Positions 23,155-31,145 of a stretch of 64,000 nucleotides of DNA are shown here, piece by piece. The position numbers were made by a program, and so were the translations under genes. Below the pieces are notes generated by a model. The model did no database searches, had not been told where the DNA came from, and was given only the letters and a program-made list of their open reading frames with translations. The stretch is from Pseudomonadota bacterium (GTDB lineage Bacteria; Pseudomonadota; Gammaproteobacteria; Burkholderiales; Burkholderiaceae_B): NCBI GenBank assembly GCA_023387815.1, contig JAEWHK010000049.1, forward strand, positions 6,437-70,436. Direction: 5' to 3'. Positions within the stretch are counted from its first letter, which is position 1. Every line of letters starts with the position of its first letter.

Positions 23155-24900
23155 TCAGTAGATGGGCGGTTCGGGCGTTCTTTGATTTCCCTCCAGCGAG
23201 ACAAAATCGCATCCCGCTTGTGCCTGGGTAACTTCGTGCTGATAGATCCGTGTAAAGCCACGTTTGTATGGCTTTTCGGGCGCCTTCCATTGCTTGCGGC
23301 GCTCTGCCAGTTCCTCGTCGGAAATCAGAACATCCAGCGTTCTTGCAGCCACGTCCAGGCATATCGGGTCACCGTTACGGATCAGTGCCAGCGGTCCCCC
23401 GACTGCCGATTCCGGCGAGATATGCAGAACACAAGTGCCATAATGCGTTCCACTCATGCGGGAATCAGAAAGCCGGACGATGTCACGCACGCCTCGCGCA
23501 AGCAGTTTTTTGGGAATCGGCAGATTGCCCCATTCGGGCATGCCCGGACCACCAACAGGGCCGCCGTTACGCAACACCAGCACCGTGTTTTCATCGACAT
23601 CCAGATCCGGATCATTGATCACAGCGAGCATATCGGCATTGGAATCAAAAACCAGTGCGGGCCCGGTGTGTTTCAGCAATGCGGGCGATGCTGCGGAAGG
23701 CTTGATGACAGCACCATCCGGACATAAATTGCCTCGCAGCACGGCAAGCGCCATGCCCGCTTCCTTGCAGTCCGGTCTGGCAGCGATAACGGGATTGTCC
23801 AAAGGTCGAATCACATCGTCATCACTGCAGATACTGCCCTCGATATTGTCTCCCAGGCTTTTGCCCGTACAGGTCAGTGCGTCCAGCCGCAGATGCGCGC
23901 GAATCCGCCTCAGCAGCGCAGGCAGACCACCGGCATAATAAAAATCTTCCATCAGATATTTGCCTGAAGGAAACAGATTGACCAGAACAGGCACGTGCTG
24001 CGCCATGATGTCAAAATCATCAAGGTTCAGTTCAACCCCGGCGCGGCCGGCCATTGCAGGCAAATGTACGGCGGCGTTGGTTGAACCACCCATCGCCATC
24101 CAGGTGGCCACACCGTTCATGAAAGCATCGCGCGTGAGAATCTGCGATGGTCGCAAATCCTCCCATACCATGGACACAATCCGCTGACCGCAGGCCCATG
24201 CCATACGCGTATGCGCGGCATCCATGGCAGGCAGGCTGGCAGATCCCGGCAGCGCAAGACCCATCGCTTCAATGACATTTGTCATCGTGCTTGCCGTTCC
24301 CATGGTATTGCACGTACCCGGCGCTCGCGTCATACGCGCTTCAAGACCAATCCACTCCGGCTGACTGATATTTCCGATCGTATATTGTTCCCAGTATTTT
24401 TTTGTGTGTGTACCCGCTCCCACCGCCTGGCCCTGATAGCGATCGTTCAGCATGGGACCAGCGGGACAGAACAGGGCGGGAACATCCATGGACGTCGCTC
24501 CCATGACCAGACCTGGCGTGGTCTTATCGCAGCCACCAAGTAGTACCACACCATCCAGCGGCAGACTGCGAATCAGCTCTTCGGCCTCCATGGCCAGAAA
24601 ATTACGATAGAGCATGGTGGTAGGTTTGACCATCACCTCCCCCAGGCTCATGGCGGGAAGCTCCAGCGGATAGCCCCCAGCCTGAAGCACACCTCGCTTG
24701 ATTGCCTGGGCGCGGTCCCGCAAATGGGCGTGACACGGTGACAGATCGCTCCAGGTATTAAGAATGCCGATTATGGGTCGACCCATGAACTCTTCGCGCG
24801 CCAGCCCTTGCTGCTGCATACGCTGACGATGGGCGAAACCACGAATGTCATCGCTGGCAAACCAGCGCTGGCTTCGCAACTGTTCAAGTTTTTTCTTCAC
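23155..24900 (-). CDS. IlvD/Edd-family dehydratase (sugar-acid dehydratase type)
   Basis: 581 residues, the length of L-arabonate/D-xylonate-type dehydratases. Three conserved Cys positions for the [2Fe-2S] cluster are visible: SPCHAH (about 55), GGCDKTTPG (about 123) and GTCNTMGTAST (about 195). SDSRMSGTHYG near 480 holds the conserved Ser of the active site. It removes water from a sugar acid to give a 2-keto-3-deoxy acid. It starts 12 bp after the Bug gene and is followed by an aldolase, so uptake, dehydration and cleavage are encoded in order. A close paralogue lies at 31146. Confidence 0.88.
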   Translation of the reverse strand: MKKKLEQLRSQRWFASDDIRGFAHRQRMQQQGLAREEFMGRPIIGILNTWSDLSPCHAHLRDRAQAIKRGVLQAGGYPLELPAMSLGEVMVKPTTMLYRNFLAMEAEELIRSLPLDGVVLLGGCDKTTPGLVMGATSMDVPALFCPAGPMLNDRYQGQAVGAGTHTKKYWEQYTIGNISQPEWIGLEARMTRAPGTCNTMGTASTMTNVIEAMGLALPGSASLPAMDAAHTRMAWACGQRIVSMVWEDLRPSQILTRDAFMNGVATWMAMGGSTNAAVHLPAMAGRAGVELNLDDFDIMAQHVPVLVNLFPSGKYLMEDFYYAGGLPALLRRIRAHLRLDALTCTGKSLGDNIEGSICSDDDVIRPLDNPVIAARPDCKEAGMALAVLRGNLCPDGAVIKPSAASPALLKHTGPALVFDSNADMLAVINDPDLDVDENTVLVLRNGGPVGGPGMPEWGNLPIPKKLLARGVRDIVRLSDSRMSGTHYGTCVLHISPESAVGGPLALIRNGDPICLDVAARTLDVLISDEELAERRKQWKAPEKPYKRGFTRIYQHEVTQAQAGCDFVSLEGNQRTPEPPIY

Positions 24901-24912
24901 AACAATCCTTTG

Positions 24913-25914
24913 TTAATCAATATGTACACCTGCTGCCTTCACCTGCTCGCCCATGACTTTCGTATCCTTCTGCAGCAGCGCAGCAAACTCTTCCGGCGTC
25001 GACGACAGGACCTCATAACCCTGACGCTCCAGTGGCTCACGGAACGGTTTGGATTGGAGAATGGCTACAATCTCCTTATTGAGTTTGCTGACAATCGCGT
25101 CAGGGGTTCCTCTGCGTACCATAATGCCATTCCACACATTGGAGATCACACCGGGTACGCCGGCTTCCTTGAATGTAGGAACGTTGGGAAGTGAGGGAGA
25201 GCGTGATTCCGCTGCAATGGCAAGAATGCGAATCTTGTCGGAATCTGCATAACCGACAATGGCCGGCAGGTTGATGAACATGGTCGGCAAAGCGCCCCCC
25301 ATCACATCTGTGAGTGCAGGCGGTGCGCCCTTATAGGGAACATGCATCAGTTTCGTTCCGCTCTGCTTCTGAAACAGCTCTCCGGCCAGATGCATGGAGT
25401 TGCCGTTGCCCGCTGAACCGAAAGGAATCTGACCCGGCTTGCCTTTGGCTGCAGCAATCAGGTCTTTGACGCTGTTGTATGGCGTCTGCTTGCCGACAAT
25501 TAACACATTCGGCATTTGATGGGTCAGCGTGACCGGCTGCAGATCCTTGATCGGGTCATACCCCATGTCCTTGTACAGATGCGGATTCACGGCCAGCGTA
25601 CTGGTTGATCCCAGCAACAACGTGTATCCGTCAGCCGGTTGCTTGGCAACGTAGGCAGAGCCGATATTTCCGTTAGCGCCTGCCCGATTGTTGACAACCA
25701 CAGGCTGGCCAAGACGTTTTGCCAGTTCCGAAGCCATGCCACGAGAAAACTGATCCGCGACTCCACCCGGCGGATAGGGAACCACAAATGTGATTGGCTT
25801 GTCCGGGTAGCCAGCAGAATCCTGGGCATGTACCGATGTCCAGGACAAAACGCCGCAACTGATGGCGGCAAACGCGAAAATTCCACGCGAAAATCTACAG
25901 CAGTGTCGCATCAT
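24913..25914 (-). CDS. Bug-family substrate-binding protein, first gene of the sugar-acid operon
   Basis: 333 residues from the ATG at 25914, which has AGGAGG eight bases upstream; the open frame extends to 25965 without a better site. Signal peptide about 1-31 ending SVHAQ, then YPDKPITFVVPYPPGGVADQFSR, the Bug signature, and NNRAGANGNIGSAYVAKQPADGYTLL. It probably captures the sugar acid that the downstream dehydratase uses. No TctA/TctB partners are present. Two GntR-type operators lie 98-122 bp upstream of its start, so it heads the regulated operon. Confidence 0.88.
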   Translation of the reverse strand: MMRHCCRFSRGIFAFAAISCGVLSWTSVHAQDSAGYPDKPITFVVPYPPGGVADQFSRGMASELAKRLGQPVVVNNRAGANGNIGSAYVAKQPADGYTLLLGSTSTLAVNPHLYKDMGYDPIKDLQPVTLTHQMPNVLIVGKQTPYNSVKDLIAAAKGKPGQIPFGSAGNGNSMHLAGELFQKQSGTKLMHVPYKGAPPALTDVMGGALPTMFINLPAIVGYADSDKIRILAIAAESRSPSLPNVPTFKEAGVPGVISNVWNGIMVRRGTPDAIVSKLNKEIVAILQSKPFREPLERQGYEVLSSTPEEFAALLQKDTKVMGEQVKAAGVHID

Positions 25915-26011
25915 CCCCTTCCCCTCCTTTAAAGGGCTCCTCACGAACAGAGCAAGTGGTTGCACCGTGGTGGCTGCAACGCTTAAGTAAATTTGTCGAA
26001 TACTGCGTTAA

Positions 26012-26036
26012 GTTACCGGTAACTGTTACCGGTAAC
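26012..26036. promoter_or_regulatory. Two perfect GntR-type operators in tandem
   Basis: GTTACCGGTAAC occurs at 26012-26023 and again at 26025-26036, separated by one T. The 12-mer is a perfect palindrome identical to the core of the E. coli gluconate repressor (GntR/IdnR) operator. The sites lie between the divergent operon and the LacI-type regulator gene, so they probably control both directions. Confidence 0.85.
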
Positions 26037-26087
26037 ATTGGTACAATTGTAGGGCGTGGATTAAACAGCACGCCATTGGGAAAAACC

Positions 26088-27149
26088 ATGACACAGAAAC
26101 AGTCCTCTCGATCAGGGCGTCGCAAGGCCGGCGCTTATACGATTCACGATGTCGCCGCCCTGGCAGGCGTCTCTTCGATTACCGTATCGCGTTATTTCAA
26201 CTCGCCAGAGAAAGTGTCGGCTGGACTTCGGGAGAAATTGCGCGAACTTATTGATCGCATCGGATATGTACCCAGCCAGGTTGCAGGTGGCCTGGCTTCC
26301 GGACATGGTCGGGTGGTGTGCGCAGTCATGCAGAATATTGCAAGTGCAACTTTTGCAGATCTGGTCAAAGGCATGACAGACCAGTTGCAGGCTTCGGGGC
26401 TGCAGTTATTGCTGGCCAATGCCCAGTATTCTCAGCAACTGGAAGAGCAGGCCATTCGAACCTTTATTGGCTGGCACCCCACTGCCCTCATTCTCACGCG
26501 TCATGATCATACGCCCGCGGCAGAAGCAATGCTGCGCGCACTCAACATTCCTGTGGTAGAGGCCTGGGGTTTCGTGCCTGGCAGACCGTTTCACCAGGTT
26601 GGCTTTCCGCATACCGAGACCGGCGCCATTCTTGCCAGGCATATCCTGGAACAGGGCGCCACACGTATTCAATTTGTGATGTCAGACTCCGCAGAGGATT
26701 TTCGTTCCAGACAACGCGCACAGGGTTACCGCGAGGCCATGGAAGCCGCAGGTCTGCCTGCAGATGTCGCGGTCCTTTCGGAAGCCGATGAGTTTGAACT
26801 GGGCGCAAAAAGTATCGCAGCGCTGGCCACACAGCCCGTGAGTACACGTCCGCAGGCGTTGATTTTTGCCAATGATAATATGGCAGCGGGCGCCATCCTG
26901 CACGCACCGCAATGCGGTCTCGTTTTGCCCCGCGACTGCGCCATTACCGGTTTCGGCGATGCGCCGATTTCCGCAAGACTCAGACCGGCACTCACTACCT
27001 TACGCCCGGCACGCTATCAGATTGGTGAACAGGCCGCGCAAACAGTGCTCAATCAATTGATGCTATCACCCAAGGCTGAGCGTGAGATTACTGAAAAAGC
27101 GCTGCCCTGCGAATTGCTGGTGCGAGAAAGCAGCCGGGTTATGTTGTAA
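26088..27149 (+). CDS. LacI-family transcriptional regulator (GntR/gluconate-repressor type)
   Basis: 353 residues from the ATG at 26088; an open frame upstream to 25956 runs through the operators and is not expected to be translated. N-terminal LacI helix-turn-helix YTIHDVAALAGVSSITVSRYFNSPEKVS (about residues 16-43) with the hinge region near 70, followed by a periplasmic-binding-protein-like ligand domain (NIPVVEAWGFVPGRPFHQVGF; QALIFANDNMAAGAIL; ITGFGD). The helix and the GTTACCGGTAAC operators both point to the gluconate-repressor branch, so the inducer is probably an aldonate or related keto-acid. It should repress the divergent operon and itself. Confidence 0.9.
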   Translation: MTQKQSSRSGRRKAGAYTIHDVAALAGVSSITVSRYFNSPEKVSAGLREKLRELIDRIGYVPSQVAGGLASGHGRVVCAVMQNIASATFADLVKGMTDQLQASGLQLLLANAQYSQQLEEQAIRTFIGWHPTALILTRHDHTPAAEAMLRALNIPVVEAWGFVPGRPFHQVGFPHTETGAILARHILEQGATRIQFVMSDSAEDFRSRQRAQGYREAMEAAGLPADVAVLSEADEFELGAKSIAALATQPVSTRPQALIFANDNMAAGAILHAPQCGLVLPRDCAITGFGDAPISARLRPALTTLRPARYQIGEQAAQTVLNQLMLSPKAEREITEKALPCELLVRESSRVML

Positions 27150-27238
27150 TTAATCGCAGATCGATATCGGCAGCATGTAATATCTGACGATTGAGCCTGC
27201 AGGCGATATCTGGCGATTGGCGATATTCTGGTGGATAC

Positions 27239-27970
27239 TCAAGGGACAAGAAATCCGTGGCGCTGCAAAATCACCTGCCCATGCTCGCCCAAAATAAACG
27301 CTTGTAGCAGACCGGCATCTTCACCAGAACTGTTCAGCGTAACCAGCGCGTAATCTGCCCGTACCTTCAATACATCAGGCAGCTCAATGACGCGAATCCT
27401 CCCCGAGGACGACATGGCTTTTTGATAACTTGAATAAGACAGGAAAATGTCCGTGGCGCCTGAGGCGACCAGGTATTCGCTTGCCACCCAGCCCGAAGGT
27501 ATCGGTGTGGGAACGCGACCACCCACCAACGCCTGTGCCTTATCACGCAGGATTTTTTCTGCACCGGGATGAATGGCTTCGGCCCGTTCAAATACCTGTA
27601 CCGCATAGTCGCCCGATGGATCCAGCACAGGAGTTGATGTCCCTAGCCTGTATTTCGGGTCCAGCATGGCAGACAATAGCGTTTCTGTGGTAACTGGAGA
27701 ATCATGAGCGACCACAGCGCATAAGCCATTACGTGCGAATACCTGCAAGTCGGACGCCTTGCCACCAGAGACAAGCTGTTGCGGACTGGCGCGGTCGGCA
27801 GACGCGAAAAGGTCGGCGCGCTCGCCCTGCTCCAGCCGTTCTCGCATGTAGCCGGCCGGGCCGAAGTCCGCTTTCACCGACACACCCGTATTACGACTGA
27901 AAACATCGAACAGTTCCGTAAAAGCGCGCTTCAAACTGCCTGCGGCATAGATAGTCACTTGCCTGTCCAT
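27239..27970 (-). CDS. ModA-like substrate-binding protein without signal peptide
   Basis: 243 residues. It begins directly with VTIYAAGSLKRAFTELFDVFSRNTGVSVKADFGPAG, the classic ModA/WtpA opening with the oxyanion-binding Ser, and later has ERADLFASADRASPQQL and SGDYAVQVFERA. An in-frame stop lies shortly upstream and AAAGGACG precedes the ATG, so a signal peptide is not simply mis-annotated. Cytoplasmic location is likely unless it is exported another way. It lies 46 bp downstream of a FecCD-type importer that resembles molybdate MolABC systems, and may be a cytoplasmic oxyanion-binding companion. Function is inference. Confidence 0.72.
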   Translation of the reverse strand: MDRQVTIYAAGSLKRAFTELFDVFSRNTGVSVKADFGPAGYMRERLEQGERADLFASADRASPQQLVSGGKASDLQVFARNGLCAVVAHDSPVTTETLLSAMLDPKYRLGTSTPVLDPSGDYAVQVFERAEAIHPGAEKILRDKAQALVGGRVPTPIPSGWVASEYLVASGATDIFLSYSSYQKAMSSSGRIRVIELPDVLKVRADYALVTLNSSGEDAGLLQAFILGEHGQVILQRHGFLVP

Positions 27971-28016
27971 GATTTTCGTCCTTTTTCCTGATAAAGCATG
28001 TTAATTATCATGATCG

Positions 28017-28781
28017 TCATTGGGCCAGTCCGGCCAGCGGTATGACGGTTTTATAGATACGGCCCTCATGGTCGACATCCTTGACCTGCAAGGGGGTGCC
28101 ATATGCCTGCGAGAGACGCTCAGAGGTCACCACATCGTTAGCCGGTCCCACCACGGCTTCCTGTTGCGAACTCATCAGCATCACCTGGTCCGCCAGATTG
28201 AGCGCATGTACGGGCTGGTGCGTTGTAAACACAACTGCAATGCCATCATTTTTTGCAAGACGCGCCATTAATCCCAGCACCCGCTGCTGGTTGCCCAGAT
28301 CCAGTGCAGAGGTAGGCTCATCCAGTAACAGTACACGGCACTCCATGGCTATTGCGCGGGCAATCAGTACCAGTTGCTTCTGTCCGCCAGAAAGTCTGTT
28401 GAACTCTCTATCGGCCAGTGACTCCATGTCCAGCGCCGCCAGTGCTTCCCGGGCTTTGTCCCGGTCCATCCGCGAAGGTGACTTCAATACGGGAAGATGC
28501 ATGGCGCGGCCCATCAGCACGATATCAAAGACGGAATAGGAGAATGCCGGAACAAAGCTTTGAGGTACAAAGCCGATAATCTCGTCATGCTCAATTGTGC
28601 CTTGCGTAAGCTGCAAGGCCCTGAGCACCGACTTCAGGAAGGTTGTCTTACCCTGCCCGTTAGGTCCCAGAATGGCGAAAATCTCTGCATAGCGGATATC
28701 ACAATTGATATTCGCAAATACAGGCTGTTTTCCGTTATAGGAAAAGCCGGCGCCTCGCACCCTGACTGCCAGATCAGCCAT
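28017..28781 (-). CDS. ABC transporter ATP-binding protein (FecE/MolC-like)
   Basis: 254 residues from the ATG at 28781, which overlaps the permease stop by 8 bp; an upstream in-frame start at 28919 would add a stretch antisense to nothing but inside the permease gene and unlike the family. Walker A GPNGQGKTT (about 39), signature LSGGQKQ (about 133), Walker B VLLLDEPTSALD (about 153) and H-loop TTHQ are present. Gln in place of the usual Ala/Ser inside Walker A (NGQGK) is also seen in MolC-type proteins. It powers the neighbouring permease. Confidence 0.87.
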   Translation of the reverse strand: MADLAVRVRGAGFSYNGKQPVFANINCDIRYAEIFAILGPNGQGKTTFLKSVLRALQLTQGTIEHDEIIGFVPQSFVPAFSYSVFDIVLMGRAMHLPVLKSPSRMDRDKAREALAALDMESLADREFNRLSGGQKQLVLIARAIAMECRVLLLDEPTSALDLGNQQRVLGLMARLAKNDGIAVVFTTHQPVHALNLADQVMLMSSQQEAVVGPANDVVTSERLSQAYGTPLQVKDVDHEGRIYKTVIPLAGLAQ

Positions 28782-29796
28782 TCCACCCCCTGTTCTGCGA
28801 GCGACGCAGCAAATAGAGGAAAACGGGAGCGCCGATGACTGCCGTGAGAATGCTGATGGGGATCTCGCTTGCAGACAAGGTACGGGCCACATCATCAACC
28901 AGAACCATGAATATTGCACCCATCATAAATGACAGGGGAAGCAGTCGACGATGATCCGGTCCACAGATCATGCGCGCAGCGTGCGGAATCACCAGTCCCA
29001 CCCAGCCAATGCTGCCGCTCACAGCCACCTGCGCAGAAACGATGGCTGCAACTGCAAGCAGCAGCGTCCAGCGCAAGGCGCCAGCGTTGACGTGGATTTC
29101 TCTGGCCTCTTCATCACCAAGCGAAAGAATATTAATGCGCCAGGCAAGCATCAGCATGACAATCGTGAATATCAGCACCGGCCCCGCGAGCAGGGTTAGC
29201 TTTGCATAATTTGCCGTTGCAAAGCTGCCCATCAGCCAATACACAATTACGGGCAATTTCTCTTCCGAGTCGGCAATATACTGAATAAGACTGACCAGCG
29301 CACCAAAAAGCCCGCTAAGCACCACGCCGGCCAGCACGACGGCAAGGGTGTTGGCACGCGGCAAGGCCCGGGTCACGACAAAAACCAGCACCAGCGCGAG
29401 CATGCCGAAAGTAAAAGCACCCAGAAGCAGACCCATGCTGCCGAGTCCCAGCAAAATGGCCAGCGCGCCTCCTACCGTTGCCCCCGTTGAAACGCCGATA
29501 ATATGCGGTCCTACCAGCGGATTACGAAAGACACCCTGCAAAACGGCGCCCGAAATCGCCAGACCGCCGCCTGCAAGCGAGGCCACCAGAATACGCGGCA
29601 TGCGCACCGTCCATATGACAGTTCGCTCTACGTCAGGAATCGGCGATCCGCTCAACCCAGCCGGCTCCATCAATATGGACAGCAGATGTGACAACGTCAC
29701 CGGATAGCGGCCCATCATCAATGACGCGGCAACCAGGCAGAACCAGATCACGACCAGGAATAGGAAAACAGCTCTGGCCGAAGCACGATAGGACAT
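28774..29796 (-). CDS. ABC transporter permease, FecCD family (MolB/BtuC-like)
   Basis: 340 residues with about ten membrane segments. Landmarks: VRMPRILVASLAGGGLAISGAVLQGVFRNPLVGPHIIGVSTGA (about 65-107), GSIGWVGLVIPHAARMICGPDHRRLLPLS (about 265-293) and ISILTAVIGAPVFLYLLRRS at the end. It starts one base inside the stop of the binding-protein gene (TGATG) and overlaps the ATPase gene. FecCD permeases import siderophores, cobalamin, heme or molybdate/tungstate; the neighbouring ModA-like gene and upstream operator favour the last. Confidence 0.88.
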   Translation of the reverse strand: MSYRASARAVFLFLVVIWFCLVAASLMMGRYPVTLSHLLSILMEPAGLSGSPIPDVERTVIWTVRMPRILVASLAGGGLAISGAVLQGVFRNPLVGPHIIGVSTGATVGGALAILLGLGSMGLLLGAFTFGMLALVLVFVVTRALPRANTLAVVLAGVVLSGLFGALVSLIQYIADSEEKLPVIVYWLMGSFATANYAKLTLLAGPVLIFTIVMLMLAWRINILSLGDEEAREIHVNAGALRWTLLLAVAAIVSAQVAVSGSIGWVGLVIPHAARMICGPDHRRLLPLSFMMGAIFMVLVDDVARTLSASEIPISILTAVIGAPVFLYLLRRSQNRGWNG

Positions 29797-30848
29797 CAGT
29801 TTGGTCGCGTGTACTTCATGCCATAAAACGTTGTGTAGTATTCATCGGCCAGTGCCTGCATATCGGTATCGGCAAACTGATCAGGATACAGTTTTTTGGC
29901 CATCCACGTTTCGCCCAGCGCGATGGCTTCCGGCATCGGATAGCCCCAGGCCTTGGCATATTCAGGCATCAGAAAGACCTGCCCATTCTTAACGGCATCG
30001 ATATCTTTCCATTGCGGTTGTGTTTTGATTTCTTCTACAACCTGCGGATATCGATCCTGAACAAATATCACTTCCGGATTCCATTTGAGCACGTCTTCCA
30101 TCGACACCTTCTTGAAACCCTTGATATCTTTGGCAGCGACATTCATGGCGCCGGCGTGCTCCATCATCAGGCCGGTGTATTTGCCAGAACCATAAGTAGT
30201 GAGTTCCGGATTAGCCATGTAAATTCGCTTGCGATGCTCGGGATTGATTGCGGCAATTTTTTCGGTCAGATATCTGCGTGGCCCTTCAAAGGCAGCGACC
30301 AGTTTATCGGCTTCCGTTTTTTTATCTACGATATAGCCAATCAATTGAATGCCGTCCTTCAGGCCCTGTGTATAGGCTTCATCCTCATTATCCAGGCTTG
30401 GATTCAAGGCCGCAGCCTGTTCACCTTTATCACGACGCAGCGAAATCGCCACGGCGGGAATATGACTGCTTTCCAGTTTCTCAATCATACTTGCCGGCGC
30501 ATAGTTGGTAATGAAAACGACATCAGGCTTGAGCGCGAGCACCCCTTCAATATTGACCGATTCCAGATCGCCTGGCGTAGGCATGGAGGACAATGCAGGG
30601 TAAAACCGGGCAAAGTCCGGTCCAAGCTGCTTTTTCCAGCTTTTCATGACACCAACGATTTTGTCTGCAGCGTGAAGTTGCACCAGAATATCCAGCGTCT
30701 GGTGCTGCAGCACGACAACATGATTGACCTGATCCGGTATATCAACCTTGCGGCCCAGCTGATCGGTGACAGTACGATCGGCCAGCGCCAGCGTCGACCA
30801 GAATACAAGAAAAAGTGTGATGAAGTTTCTAAGGAATTTTGCGGACAT
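29796..30848 (-). CDS. ABC transporter binding protein, class III (PF01497; MolA-like candidate)
   Basis: 350 residues from the ATG at 30848; the longer open frame to 31028 is rejected because the signal peptide (FLRNFITLFLVFWSTLALAD, residues about 5-24) starts at this ATG. The mature part opens RTVTDQLGRKVDIPDQVNHVVVLQHQTLDILVQL, then VLALKPDVVFITN. The length and opening resemble H. influenzae MolA-type proteins as much as ferric-siderophore binders. First gene of the importer operon, with a ModE-like dyad 37-60 bp upstream. Cargo (molybdate, tungstate, cobalamin or iron chelate) needs testing. Confidence 0.8.
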   Translation of the reverse strand: MSAKFLRNFITLFLVFWSTLALADRTVTDQLGRKVDIPDQVNHVVVLQHQTLDILVQLHAADKIVGVMKSWKKQLGPDFARFYPALSSMPTPGDLESVNIEGVLALKPDVVFITNYAPASMIEKLESSHIPAVAISLRRDKGEQAAALNPSLDNEDEAYTQGLKDGIQLIGYIVDKKTEADKLVAAFEGPRRYLTEKIAAINPEHRKRIYMANPELTTYGSGKYTGLMMEHAGAMNVAAKDIKGFKKVSMEDVLKWNPEVIFVQDRYPQVVEEIKTQPQWKDIDAVKNGQVFLMPEYAKAWGYPMPEAIALGETWMAKKLYPDQFADTDMQALADEYYTTFYGMKYTRPN

Positions 30849-30884
30849 GATGAATACTGGGAAAAATCGGGATTCGGGAACATT

Positions 30885-30908
30885 CGATATGTAGTTTACT
30901 ATACATCG
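30885..30908 (-). promoter_or_regulatory. ModE-like dyad upstream of the importer operon
   Basis: CGATATGTA (30885-30893), GTTTAC, TATACATCG (30900-30908); flanking TT/AA extend the dyad. The 9-6-9 layout with CG ends resembles the E. coli modA operator (CGTTATATT-N6-TACATAACG). No ModE gene is in the window. Confidence 0.5.
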
Positions 30909-31145
30909 AAGGATCGGCCCGAGGGCATGGAAACTGTGCGACGTCTCATCTAGACCCGGTGTCCGGTCATGATCCATTGTCTGTCTGGCGTCCACCTCCC
31001 CCGAAATGACATTTGCGGTATGACACATGCAATTTCGTTTTCCTGCGCGGCCGGTGTTTATCCTCTCGGGTTTATGATTATTTACATACTAATATATTAA
31101 TGTTTTAATAAAACCACCCTCATCGAACGACTGGAAGGCTTTCAC

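Noticed and set aside
23118..23261. N-terminal extension of the aldolase
   Set aside because: The extra 48 residues do not fit the family, and the internal ATG at 23117 has an AGGAG site.
22771..23727. 318-codon open frame on the plus strand
   Set aside because: Runs antisense across the aldolase and dehydratase genes, both well supported.
29688..30953. 421-codon open frame on the plus strand
   Set aside because: Antisense to the MolA-like binding protein; the minus-strand product has a signal peptide and family motifs.
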